DNA of 64,000 bases, taken from positions 1,054,001 to 1,118,000 of the forward strand of contig JARWMV010000244.1 of NCBI GenBank assembly GCA_030998015.1. The letters are read 5' to 3'. Positions 21,701 to 32,149 of the stretch are shown here, one piece after another. How positions within the stretch are numbered: position 1 is the first letter of the stretch; each line of letters starts with the position of its first letter. The notes under the pieces are model-generated. The model saw nothing but the letters and a program-made list of their open reading frames with translations. It had not been told where the DNA came from and did not search any database. The position numbers were made by a program, and so were the translations under genes. Origin of the DNA: Ceratorhiza oryzae-sativae (lineage: Eukaryota; Basidiomycota; Agaricomycetes; Cantharellales; Ceratobasidiaceae).

Positions 21701-22641
21701 TTAAAGGCAATGAAGACGGTAAGGAAGTACAGGGAATTGAGAGTTGTTTTGGTAATAAAGGATTTCCATCCCCCTCACAAGTCTATAGATTTCAAAGTTC
21801 CCGATTCCCGCGAACCTCAACCAAGTATCGTCCAAGTCCCAGCTTTTGGTGTCCTGGCAACGATATGGACACTCCACCCTCTTTAATTTAATTTGGTCCC
21901 GAAGGAGTGCTTCCTTGGGAAGGATTGATTTGGGCTGCCGGAAGGGGTGCTTCTTCCTGAATTGGCGAGCCCGTGCCACTTAGAAAGGTGGGGTGAGGGA
22001 GGTCTGATGGTGTTGAGAAGACGGGGAAGGTGTACTCGTGGGGTTCAATTGTTTCTCGGACTATTGCTTCTAGTCTGAGATGGTCTTGGAGGAGGGATAG
22101 GTAGTCCTCCTGGTGTTCGCGCAAACGCTCGGTTAAGTATGCACAACGGGCCTCGGCTTCGTGAAGTTTTTCACGGGTTTCTTCGTACTTATTCCAGTAG
22201 TAACAGTACCTGTCTTGGAAGTTTTCGATAGTGTTTAGCAGGTGACGAAGAAGCTGTTGACCGAGGTTCTCCAGCTTAGAGCTGGTTGCGAGGGATGGTG
22301 TAGTAGTAGAGGAATTTGTCCTTCTTAGGACAATAAGGGCAGCACGCGGGGAAGGTGGCTTCGTTTGGCCGATGGCAGATCTTGCACTCAGGGGCACCCG
22401 GCTCGGTGACGAAGGCTTGTTGGGCACGTCCGACTTTCTGGGGGCGGACTTTGATAATTACTACTCGGTTAAAATCGATGTGCCCTGCTTCTTCAAGGAT
22501 GCTTTCAACCGAGTTGAGGGTGAAGCAGTGGATCGATAGGTGTCCGAACCACCCACACAGACGGCAGCGCTGATCTTCTGTAAAAGGTTGTGCCACTTGA
22601 GGGCCGTGCGTTCCGTCAGAGACGTACTTGAGCAAGAGCAA
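21701..22641 (-). CDS. Element B accessory region upstream of gag (three frames)
   Basis: Three overlapping frames: 22276-22641 (121 codons), 21888-22427 (179) and 21701-21979 (92). The first has a second zinc knuckle, CRLCGWFGHLSIHC (exact CX2CX4HX4C), and a treble-like cluster CKICHRP...CPYCPKK. The second is a strong coiled coil (NTIENFQDRYCYYWNKY, EKLHEAEARCAYLTERL) followed by a Pro-rich tail. The third has ECPYRCQDTKSWDLDDTW. Each frame is +1 relative to the previous one in both copies, so they may be one protein read by splicing or +1 frameshifting, or three small ORFs. Conservation of lengths in a much-decayed copy A supports real coding. Function unknown; binding of nucleic acid and self-association are inferences. 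Confidence 0.55.
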
Positions 22642-22943
22642 GATAAAAGGAAAAATAGACCCTTTCCCGAGTCTATGGAATAGGAAGGTGACCTCCGTTG
22701 CTCAGCTACTTAAGGGCAATGAGCGACCCCACCTCTTGTTGACGAAAGAGATTAGAGAACCGAAGCTTGTTACGACGTGTGAGGGACCTGGCTATGCAAG
22801 GTTTCACAGAGGCGCATATAGGGCAACGATATCTCGTGACTGTGGATAGGTGGAGTGGGATTGGGGAAGGCAACGAGGAGTTATCTCGAGACGACGCCGA
22901 CGGCGTTCCAGACGTATCCCAGACGACACTGAGACTTACGATT

Positions 22944-22961
22944 GTCAAGAACTTGACCTGA
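22944..22961 (-). promoter_or_regulatory. Primer binding site of element B, self-priming type
   Basis: Immediately inside the 5' LTR the minus strand reads TCAGGTCAAGTTCTTGACA. This is complementary over 15 nt to TCAAGAACTTGACCT in the LTR, about 30-36 nt after a TATATAAA box, where the mRNA should start. This is the arrangement of Tf1/sushi chromoviruses, which prime reverse transcription with their own 5' RNA end instead of a tRNA. No tRNA 3' end match is needed. Confidence 0.75.
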
Positions 22962-23337
22962 TGTCGACGACGACAAGTCAGGCGACGAGGAAAATAGTAA
23001 GAAAAGCAAAAGAACTTGTATTTGACGAGAGGTCAAGTTCTTGAGGAGTCCTCTGCGAACTTGACCTGGTTTATATACATAGTATGAGCCACATCATAAC
23101 AAACAAGTCCATACAGTGAGTCACGACAGATAAGAGATAGAAGCAGTAGAAGCGACTGCGGAACTGCGGAATTTCACATCAGAGTTGAAATATATCTCGG
23201 TTACCGGTCCGGAACATTCCCTGAGTCACGTGATACAGATATACCATAAAAGGCAAGTATGTTTGAAGATGGTCTCATAAAATGTAGAAAATCGAGAAAA
23301 TATTGTAAAGTGGATGTATGCGTGTCAGTTCGTGACA
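22962..23337 (-). repeat. 5' LTR of element B (376 bp), promoter
   Basis: Upstream LTR in element orientation. On the minus strand TATATAAA (about 23067-23074) lies about 30 nt before CTCCTCAAGAACTTGACC, which is taken as the likely transcript 5' end. The outer side is followed by target duplication CATAG. Confidence 0.95.
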
Positions 23338-23341
23338 CATA

Positions 23342-23826
23342 GAGCTTGGTGTTGAGTAATCCCACAAGCAGGCTTGATGTAGCTCATCAATCTGCTTGAT
23401 GAGATCTTCTCAATCTAGTTGCCATTGTTCACACTCCTGGTTGAGTGTTTCTTCAGCTTGGCAAGCTGCTCAATGATACATCAATACATCTTCATGGAGG
23501 TCCTTAATGTCTGCACACAGCTCCTCCACTGTCTTCTGTGCAATGGTATAAAATTCCTGCATTGTGCAGGCCTCCTCTTGCAACAACCTGAGCATCTGCT
23601 CTGCTCAAGTGAGTTCTGTGTGTAGTTCATGCAATCTCTGCCTGCAATTGGGCAAGCTCCAATTGTGTATTAGCTGTATTATCAGCTTGAGCAGTGATGC
23701 TGCTCACCTGGTAGCCCTGAGGGGCTGTTAAACCAGCATCCTTGCCAGTCCCCATTGTTACATCAGTATCAATGTTGAAGCTAGCTGATGTTGTTTCCAG
23801 TGCATTTAGCCCACTCTGGTGGGCAG
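23342..23826 (-). pseudogene. Helical gag-like remnant interrupted by element B
   Basis: CG-poor sequence with a minus frame at 23627-23854 and further Gln/Glu/Leu-rich fragments extending to 23342. It was contiguous with 16394 before element B inserted. No domain can be named. Confidence 0.3.
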
Positions 23827-24360
23827 TGTCATGACCCAACGTCATGAGCACCATTTATTATATTTTGTTTTCATTTTTCATCTTTTATATTTTTCTCTAA
23901 GTCGAGTTTATTCTATTTTTTACAATATATGTGTTGCCACATTATGTAATGGTGCCATGGTGCTTATTTTGAGTATTTTCATCTCAGCTCGCTCTAACAC
24001 TGTATTTGTCTCATCTCAGTTACTCTCTCACAGTTGTATCTCACCTCTGTGCTGTATGGGAACTTGTACACAGTAGCTAGCTGAATATATAAGGGAGAGT
24101 CTGAGAGCCTTAAGCCTTGGAACTCAACCTCTTGTCCTGTCATCCCCTCTACCTGTGTGGTCACCAAGCCATAACAGTTCCTGCCCAGTACTCTTAAGTA
24201 CAAGTGCACCTCTTATAACTCATATCCTTGGCACCTCACTGCCTTCTACCCCTTCCTCCTTCCCTGTGTGTCCCTTAGACATTACAGGTAGACTCTCTGT
24301 ATTTACTGCAGTAGAGTCGGGTGTTACCCTTTGAGGTATTTGCCCCTGTCTAAGGCTCCA
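23827..24360 (+). repeat. Divergent family C-related LTR
   Basis: Starts TGTCATGACCCAACGTCATG and carries the shared box TATATAAGGGAGAGTCTGAG (from 24086) plus CCTTAAGCCT and a GTGCACCT segment as in the other family C LTRs. The 3' end is unclear, and no target duplication could be matched. It sits just downstream of the pol of the element at 24.5-27.8 kb. Confidence 0.5.
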
Positions 24361-24532
24361 GCCTTCACAGGCAGTAGTCCTGACTGGGGTCCCAGTTGGG
24401 GGGTTTGCATCTGGCTCTGGTGCAGGGGGTGTTATTGCTGTTGATGACAAGTGTATGCTGGCTTAAATTTTGCCAGAGCCCTCTTAGGTAAGAGGGGAAT
24501 GAGTGCTTATGCTCATTATTGCTTCCAATCTC

Positions 24533-27500
24533 TTACCAAGATAACTCCTCAGGTTCTGTAACCCCTTGTAACTCAAGATACTGCTCAAGTGACTCTAATT
24601 CACTGCATTGTTGCAGTAACTCCCATGTCTGGTCCCCTTTGGACCATTTAACAAGAAACTTTATGTTTCTTCCTTCATATTTACAGTTGATAATGCTATC
24701 AACCATCCATTCTGTTTTGGGATCTTCCCCAAAGTCATAGTAATGATAAGCTTCCCTTGACAGGAATAATTTATCATTATTTGGAAAGTGCAGTCTTAAC
24801 AGACTGCCATGAAATACAGGGTGTATCCTCTGTTTCTTTAATTCCTCTTGTAATTCCAGAGTAAATGTGGATGCCTCTTGGTTGATTGAGAGGATATTGT
24901 ATGGCCCAATATATTTCAGGAGTAATTTTCTGGCCCTTCCCTTTGGAAGGGTCAAGTTTTTGGTAGAGAGGTAGGCTTTTGATCCTATCTTCAAGGCTGG
25001 ATCATCTTCTTGACAGCCCTTGTTTGATTGGCTGCACATATATACACAGCTAGCAATGATCACATCAAATGCACAATCAATATTTTCAGCTGCTTGGTCA
25101 GCTATTATTTGTACACCCCTAAATGTGGTATTTAATTTAGGATAGCCTATTAATTTTGGCATCCATCCATAATTTGGCTTGAATGGAGCAAATCCTGTGC
25201 TCAAGTTGACACTCAAGTTAATAGCAAGTTCCATTGCCAGAATCCTTTCACTCCAGTTTAACTGGTCACTATCAATCAAAGATCAAAGTATTTGGGCTAC
25301 AGTTTGATTAGCCCATTCAATAGATCCATCCATTTGCAGGTGGAATGCTGTGGAGATCAGCAATTTGACACCAAGTAATTGGTGTAATTCTTGTCACATT
25401 GTGGTGATGAATTTTGAGTCTCTATCAGAGACAATTGTGTTGGATAACCTGTGTAATCTTACTGCTTCTCATAGTAATATCATTGCAGTGTCTTGCACTA
25501 TTATTGTGGTCTGAGTTGGTACCAAGTGTACCATAGATGTTAGTCAGCAAATGACAACTAATAAATAATCAAAGTTATTACTTCAAGGGAACAGACCCAT
25601 GAAGTCCATTCCAATAGATCCCCACAGTTGGCTGGGGATTGGTAGGGTGTGTAGCAGCCCATGTGGGAGCTGCAATGATGTCTTCATCATCTGACAATTG
25701 CTGCATGATTGGCAAAATTTGATAATTTCTTTGGCCATTGTTGGCCACCAATACCATTGTCTTACATACAATACTGTTTTCTTGGACCCCATGTGTCCAA
25801 TTGCTGAATGTCCAAGATCAATAATTATCTTGGGCACCCTCCTCCTCTTATAGAGGACATCTGGGATGCATATTGCATTCCATGGCCTATATAATAATAG
25901 GTCTCCTGCCATTCAAAGTCAGGGTGTGCCTTAGTTTTGACACATATACAGCCAAAGAACTTGTCTTTGGCAATGTTATCAAAGATAACATTGATAATGT
26001 CCTCAGTATTCACCAATACTGAAAGGCCTTTCCTCTCCAGTATTGTGGAGAGCTTGTTGGATTGCATGGACCTGCTATCCTTGTCTGTTTCCTCTCCTAC
26101 TGATGGTAGAGGAATTATTACCCCTTGATTGTCTTTTGAGGGATTTCCAATTGATTTGTGCAGTTTATTTGCTTGAAGTTCTTCCCTCTTGCACATTTTG
26201 CAAACTTTCCAGGTTGGTTTGATGATCCAACCTGCCATGGTGAGGATTCCAGGGGAATCCTCCCCTCTGGATCTAGTTGGCTATCTGCCAACACATATTC
26301 GTGTTCTTCCTGAACATTGTCCAGTGTATCACTAGCATATCACTGTGATAATGCATTGGCCACAACATTGGCTGATCCCAGAATGTATTCAATTTTATAA
26401 TCAAATCACAATAGGTATTCTAACCATTGCACTTGTTGTTGTGACAAGTCTTGTTGCATCTGGAGCCATTCCAGACTTTTGTGGTCAGTCAATATTTTGA
26501 ACAACCAACCAAGTAATTTGTTCTCTCATTTGAGGAGGCCTTCAATTATAGCAATTAATTCTTGCTCTGTTGTAGTGTAGCTCATTTGAGCTGTGCTCAA
26601 TTTCCTTGAGTGGAAACCAGCAGGACAAAGGGTACTCCAATCAGTACCCTGGCTGTACATACAGCCTACACCAGCCACTGAGGCATCACAAACCAACCAG
26701 ATTGGTTCATCCTGATTAGTATTAATCAGGCACAGTATAGGGGCTCTGCATGCAAGCTCCTTGATGGAGTCAAAGCTGCACTGGTGGACTGGAGTCCATA
26801 GGAATACCTGGCCCTTACAGGTCAAGTCTGATAATGGGGCTGAGAAGGCTGATAAATCTGGCATATATGCAGCCAGATATTGTACCAGCCCTAGGAAGTG
26901 CTGGATGTCATGCATGGATCATGGTGTAGTCCATGATCAGATTAGAGACATTTTGTCCTTATCAGCATGAATGCTGTTTTTGTCCACTATGTGGCCCAGA
27001 TACTCTATATGTTCCTTGTATATATCAACTTTCTTTTCAGAAAGGTGAAGCTCAGCACTTGCAAGCATGTCCATTATGACTTGTAATAGTCATTTGTGCT
27101 CTTCAATTGTGTCATTATACACAAATATATTGTCTAGATAGACAAATGTTCCCCAGCCAATCCAGGCCTGGAATATATGTGTCATTAGACACTGAAATGT
27201 ACTTGGGGCATTACAATTGCCCTGTTGCATGACATTGCTGTAGAATGTCCCATAAATGCTCTTGAAGGCCATCTTTTTCACATGCTTGGGCACAATTTGT
27301 ATCTGCTCATATGCATTGGTCATATTCAACTTAGAGTGATACTTAGTGTGGGCTATATGCTTGTGAGTTTCCTCTTGATCAGGGAACAGGGTGATATCTT
27401 TCACTGTATTATCATTGTGCTTGTGCAAATCTATCACTGTGTGCAGTGATGTCTTGTCTCTCTTGAAAAGACATAGCATAGGAGCAGCAGACTTGGCTGC

Positions 27501-27803
27501 TCCTTCAAACTGCCATCCAGCTCTTAAATAGAGCTTGATTTTTTCTTGTAACTGAGGCTTCAATGCCTTGGGACAATTTAGTTGGTGATGAATCACCTTA
27601 AGCTGCTCATCCACAAAGTGGATTTCATGATTTATTTCCCTAATAGGAGGGGGTCTCTCAGGGGCAGGCACAGTTAAATGTGCCAGCTTCTTTTTCCACT
27701 CATCACAAAGCCTGGGTATGGCTTTGTCAGTAAGCAGGGAGGAACTCCCTGCCCTATTCTTGTTGGGTAGCCATTTGGCCCTAGTGGCCATAGTTTGTGT
27801 CAT
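24533..27803 (-). pseudogene. Second gypsy lineage (D) pol, decayed
   Basis: Pieces run in pol order on the minus strand. 27090-27803 is reverse transcriptase, where YLDN replaces the YxDD catalytic motif (a G-to-A change). 26526-26915 is RNase H (WLVCDASVAGVGCMY, SYTTTEQELIAIIE). 25583-26238 is the integrase HHCC region (CQSCSNCQMMK). 24533-25279 is integrase C-terminal sequence with FHGSLLRLHF and VDSIINCKYEGRNIKFLVKWSKG, chromodomain-like. Multiple stops and frameshifts separate them, and the RT catalytic Asp is lost, so the copy is dead. It differs from elements A/B in sequence throughout. An LTR inserted at 27798 cuts its 5' side. Confidence 0.8.
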
Positions 27804-28325
27804 GGCCTAGACCATGACCACAATTTTATTATGAATTTTAATCATTTTATTTACCAATGATTTCTTTGTATTTTGGACAAGTCCTGTTTATTTGGATATA
27901 TGTGGTTTATTTACCTAGATGTCATGTGACCTTGTTGTTGTTGACTCACTGTTTGGCATTACCAGAATGTTCTGTGATGATGTGACATTTAGTACTTCTT
28001 ATTGGTCCTGGTATTTGATATGTACAGCCTTGGCCATGAATATATAAGGGAGAGTCTGAGAGCCTTAAGCCTCAGAACTTGACCACCTGTTCTACCCCTT
28101 TCACATCCTTCATGCCAGTGGTTGCCACACTGCTTGGTACTTAGCCCAGCTAGCTTTCTAGCAAGTGCACTCTACTCATACTTGTTGACATGCCTTGTTG
28201 CAACCTACTTCTTCACTGCACAATATACCTTAGTTGGTGTGGTTTGACCTCTGGCTGTCATAGCCTATAGGTCTGCCCTCACCTCAGACATGTGGGTCTT
28301 ATCTGTTCAGGTTGTGGCTCTGACA
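27798..28325 (+). mobile_element. Solo LTR, family C, 528 bp, TSD gtttg
   Basis: Begins TGTCATGGCCTAGACC and ends GTGGCTCTGACA, flanked by GTTTG at 27793-27797 and 28326-28330. It carries TATATAAGGGAGAGTCTGAG from 28041. It lies at the 5' end of the RT frame of element D. CG dinucleotides are almost gone, so the insertion is old. Confidence 0.92.
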
Positions 28326-28539
28326 GTTTGCCAGACTGATGTGGCTGGTTCAGCTTTCCTAGACCCTCAGGGTCTTTTGGCAAATGGTACTTGTCTCTCA
28401 GACAAGGACTCTGTGACTTCTGCTTGGAAGCTGTTGGGTATATGCATACTGTCTACACTTGATACATCATGCAAAAAATCAATGTTAATTCCATACCATT
28501 GCATAAACAGTGTACTAGGCATGTTGCCTGAGAAACCTG

Positions 28540-28703
28540 CAGCTGGTATACTGGCATTCTGCAGGTAAAGATACCCACAAATACCTGCTGCAGGGTGTGG
28601 GTGCAGGTGCAGGTATGGCCCAAAACCTGCCAGTAACCAGGCAGGTAACCCACAGTAACCTGCAAACAAGCTCTGCTGTACCCACAGATACCTGCATGGC
28701 AAG
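28540..28703. repeat. ACCTGCA/GGTGCAGGT-rich palindromic core, copy 3
   Basis: Repeated TACCTGC, CTGCAGG, GGTGCAGGTGCAGG and TAACCTGC words with multiple self-complementary pairs. The 28704 LTR is inserted at its edge (GCAAG). The flank CAGGCAACAT (about 28519, reverse sense) resembles the flank of copies at 15.9 and 31.5 kb. Confidence 0.5.
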
Positions 28704-28794
28704 TGTTATGACCCGCCTAGCAGACATAACCTAACAACCGAATATTGTACAGATTTATGGCATTTTTCCCGAAGCGGAACAAACCATAAACAGG

Positions 28795-29240
28795 ATCACG
28801 TGATCTCGGCACTTACCCAATGATTAAGCGCCGGTGGTTACCCTGAACTCGCTCCAGCGTTTCTCTCCCATGTTACCTGGAGCGAGGAGCGAGTTGTCAC
28901 GTGATCTCGGTGCTTACCAATGATTAAGCGCCAGTGGTTACCCTGAACTCACTCCAGCGTTTCTCTCCCATGTTACCTGGAGCGAGGAGCGAGTTGTCAC
29001 GTGATCTCGGCACTTACCCCACGATTAAGTGCCGGTGGTTACCCTGAACTCGCTCCAGTGTTTCTCTCCCGTGTTACCTGGAGCGAGGAGCAAGTTGTCA
29101 CGTGATCTTGGCGCTTACCCAACGATTAAGCGCCGGTGGTTACCCTGAACTCGCTCCAGCGTTTCTCTCCCATGTTACCTGGAGCGAGGAGCGAGTTGTC
29201 ACATGACCTCGGCGCTTATCCAGCGATTAAGCGCCAGGTG
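28795..29240. repeat. Tandem ~101-bp units with CACGTG, outer LTR
   Basis: The E-box-type hexamer occurs at 28797, 28898, 28998 and 29099, with a mutated CACATG at 29200, so the period is 100-101 bp. Each unit also has a small hairpin (GGCGCTTA...TAAGCGCC) and an inverted pair GAACTCGCTCC / GGAGCGAGGAGCGAG. The core site TCACGTGA is the consensus of fungal Cbf1-type bHLH factors, so these may be upstream activating sites of the LTR; that role is an inference. Confidence 0.85.
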
Positions 29241-29400
29241 CTTAAGTCCAAAAGGTCACATGACCCTCGGACCTCACACAGCTCTATAAGATTCGGAGCT
29301 GCACAAACTTAGGATAAACAATTACCTAAGACCTAGTACTATATAGAACCTATAACTGCTATAGACGGCGCCTAGGAAAGAGGGGCCACCGCAGCAACCG

Positions 29401-30075
29401 TGTCGTGACCCTCTGGAGGCTCCCTTGTGGAGCACTTAAGTAGTGGCTGCGTTGACGGTTTGGTGCTATGAGGTATGTATTGAGTGTTCTAGTTACAGTG
29501 TTTGCTATGGTCTATGGTGGTTGACAAGATAAAGCAAGCTGAGGTGTCCAGTCTTGCTTTATCCTCCTTATATACCTGTGGCTGCGGTGGCTGCGGACGT
29601 ATTATCTAAGCACACTCCACAGTAGGTGTAGGTTGTGTATAGTACTATGGGTTAGGTAATTGTTTGTCTTAAGTTTGTGCGGCTCCGAATCTTATAGAGC
29701 CGCGCGAGGTCCGAGGGTCATGTGACCTTTTGGACTTAAGCACCCGGCGCTTAATCGCTGAATAAGCGCCGAGGTCACGTGACAACTCGCTCCTCGCTCC
29801 AGGTAACATGGGAGAGAAACGCTGGAGCGAGTTCAGGGTAACCACCGGCGCTTAATCATTGGTAAGCGCCGAGATCACGTGACAACTCGCTCCTCGCTCC
29901 AGGTAACATGGGAGAGAAACGCTGGAGCGAGTTCAGGGTAACCACCGGCGCTTAATCGTTAGGTAAGCGCCGAGATCACGTGATCCTGTTTATGGTTTGT
30001 TCCGCTTCGGGAAAAATGCCATAAATCTGTACAAAATTTGGTTGTTAGGTTATGTCTGCTAGGCGGGTCATAACA
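29401..30075 (-). mobile_element. Inverted solo LTR, family T, 675 bp, TSD aaccg
   Basis: On the plus strand it runs from TGTCGTGACCCTCTGG to GGCGGGTCATAACA, the reverse complement of the outer LTR's ends. AACCG is at 29396-29400 and 30076-30080. It has three CACGTG sites (29776, 29876, 29977), against five unit positions in the outer copy, so the repeat number varies between LTRs. With the outer LTR it forms a near-perfect inverted repeat of several hundred bp. Confidence 0.93.
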
Positions 30076-30299
30076 AACCGCAGTCACATATATATAAGGG
30101 GAGTAAAGCAAGACTGAACGCCTCAGCTTGCTTTATCTCGTCAACCACCATAGACCATAGCAAACACTGTAACTAGAACGCTCAATACATACTGCATAGC
30201 ACCAAACCGTAAACGCAGCCACTACTTAAGTGCTCCACAAGGGAGCCTCCAGAGGGTCACAACAGCAAGAGCAGCAAGAATGGCTGTGAGAGCAGAATG

Positions 30300-31560
30300 A
30301 GGTAACACAAAAGTTGCCACAATTATTTTTAAATAGCGCCATTAAATAGATTGAAAATCTAGCTTTCTAACCATATATAACACATAGGCAATAAAAAATC
30401 TCTAAGGGAGGATCACAAGCAAACATGTTTGGAAAATAATCCCCCCCAAAGTGCAGACTAGTGGCCACTTTAAAAACTCACCAAATACTTAAAATATATA
30501 TATCATTAGATGCACATGAGTTAGGAGAGCTCAAATATACTGGTTTAGCTTCATAGCATTACTGTATCATAAGTTATAGGGGAAATACAGGGGGGAAACC
30601 CCTAACAGTCCAAAAACTACTAGTGAATCCCACTGTGCAAATGCTGCCCCCTTGTACTAGATAGATGCGATAGGTATAAGAGATGCTACCTACAAAATTT
30701 CAGCTCATTTGGAGAAGGTTTAGAGGGTGAAACAGGGGAAACATACCCCTTAGTACTGAAATTACAGCTGAATCCCCTCTCCAGCATGTCTGAGGGAGTT
30801 TGAAGGTTTTCTGATGATCCAGATGGACTCAGAACACCTCATTACTGTAGTATAGTGACCTGTAATACTCATCTACATGTCCATTTGGTGAGTTTGCTTG
30901 TCCTGACCTGGGGGAACTGGGCATGAGTTGGAAATCATGGGAGAGGGAGTGAGTTCACCTACATGAGACATAGTTATGAGCACAATGCTATATGATATAG
31001 GGGTTTTCTAACACTCTGAGTCCACTGGAACCATTATATTTGCTTGGAAATGCCTCCTTGATGTTGAAATCAGGGCTGTGCATATTTGGGGATTATTTTC
31101 CAGGACAAAAGCCTTGTGATCTCATGACTGAGATTTTTCCCACATGTGATACATATATGGCTGAAAAGCTGTGAACTTTGCACATTTTATGAGTACATAA
31201 GCTAACAGTTGTGATGAGTTTTGCAAAAGTGTCCCCCTTTTAATGGATTCACCTTCATGCTGTTTGGACTGCAACAGGTGCTAGAATGTTTTGTACAGGA
31301 TGTGTTATATATCATTAGAAATATACAAAAATTTCCTATTTTACAGTATATACATCATAAGCTTGCAGTGACACTTAACCACAGGTATACCTGCAATGGT
31401 GAAAATGCAGGTAAAATGCCAGATACCACAGGTATACTGGCATACCAGCTGCAGGTGCAGGTGTGGGTGCAGGTAGGGGTCTCAGGGCACCAGTTACTGG
31501 CTGCAGGTGCAGTAACCAGCAAATTTCTTGCCCAACATCTCTACAGTGTACCAATGATTA
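30300..31560 (+). repeat. Unclassified dispersed repeat G, copy 1
   Basis: No coding frame is recognised. Ordered landmarks: body with GGGGAAATACAGGGGGG and CCCACTGTGCAAATG (about 30567-30640), AAATTTCAGCTCATTTGG (30695), TTTTGCAAAAGTGTCCCCC (about 31220), a palindromic core (31380-31530) rich in GGTATACC, TGCAGGT and GGTGCAGG, then CAACATCTCTACAGTG. The second copy at 32150-33330 has the same landmarks with similar spacing (about 815 versus 830 bp from body to core). Partial copies occur near 4.5, 6.6 and 15.2-15.9 kb. No LTR, TIR or target duplication was identified. Confidence 0.55.
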
Positions 31561-31884
31561 TATCATATTTTTTGATGTTTACTACATCAAAGCAATGGCT
31601 CACTTTTGTGGGGCTGATTTCTACTTTGGTGTTACACCTATTGAACCTACCACATTTAATAAAAAAGCAATGCCATATGTGTGAGTGAAGGCCCAGGATA
31701 TACAATGGTCAACAAGGGAGTTAAATGGAGTGAAATAGGGGTTTTTAGCTAAGTGTGGTTGAGATTTCACCACTGGTGCACTCAAGGGCTACTTGTAACA
31801 TGGTTTAGAAATACAAGCAAACATTGGTGCAGCCACTGTGGTGGCTTAAAATGTGTCCATCCTGTCAAAGGCTAGAGGTGCTGT

Positions 31885-32060
31885 GCCAGGCTCCTGCAGC
31901 CAGAACTTGCCAGAATTCTGGCTAAAATTCCGGCAGATTCCGGTGTGCCAGTTGCCAGTGCAGGTGCCAGAATAGCCTCAAGGGTGCCAGAGTCCTGGGT
32001 GGAGTCCTGCAGTACTGGCATACCTGCATACCTGCATGCTGGCACATCATCACCTGTACA
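31885..32060. repeat. TGCCAG-rich palindromic core, reverse orientation
   Basis: Words GTGCCAG, CCAGAATTCTGG (a perfect palindrome), TTGCCAGTGCAGGTGCC and CTGCATGCTGGCAC. The left edge GGCTAGAGGTGCTGTGCC is the reverse complement of a flank similar to the one after the core at 33290, so it lies opposite in orientation to its neighbours. Confidence 0.45.
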
Positions 32061-32149
32061 TGACCATCTCAGATTGTGTATGTCAAGCACTCATAAAATG
32101 CGCAAAATTCAGCGGATCCGATTGTACTTTACTTGATTACAAACGGCTA

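Larger units (their letters stand above)
16395..23337 (-). mobile_element. Complete Ty3/gypsy chromodomain retrotransposon B
   Basis: LTRs 16395-16770 and 22962-23337, 376 bp each, begin TGTCGACGACGA and end GTTCGTGACA on the plus strand. Target duplication CATAG is at 16390-16394 and 23338-23342. The LTRs differ at only about five places over the parts compared, all CG versus TG/CA transitions, so insertion is recent. Element order (minus strand): 5' LTR, self-priming-type primer site, three small accessory frames, gag, pol (PR-RT-RH-IN-chromodomain), polypurine tract, 3' LTR. CG content is much higher than in copy A. It is nearly intact: one nonsense codon in integrase is the visible defect. 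Confidence 0.96.
28704..30264 (+). mobile_element. Solo LTR, family T, TSD gcaag, holding an inverted LTR
   Basis: Outer LTR starts TGTTATGACCCGCCTAGC and ends AGAGGGTCACAACA. GCAAG flanks both sides (28699-28703, 30265-30269). A second LTR of the same family is inserted in opposite orientation at 29401-30075, so the outer LTR is 28704-29400 plus 30081-30264. It carries a TATATATAAGGGG box near 30090 and paired GCTTGCTTTAT / ATAAAGCAAGC-type words. It keeps many CG sites and is therefore among the younger insertions. Confidence 0.93.

Noticed and set aside
28290..28568. Plus-strand 92-codon frame after the family C LTR
   Set aside because: It starts inside the LTR and runs across an insertion junction and a palindromic core; no domain.
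28795..29240. CRISPR-like array (regular ~101-bp units)
   Set aside because: The units are whole-length tandem repeats within an LTR of a eukaryotic genome, without unique spacers.
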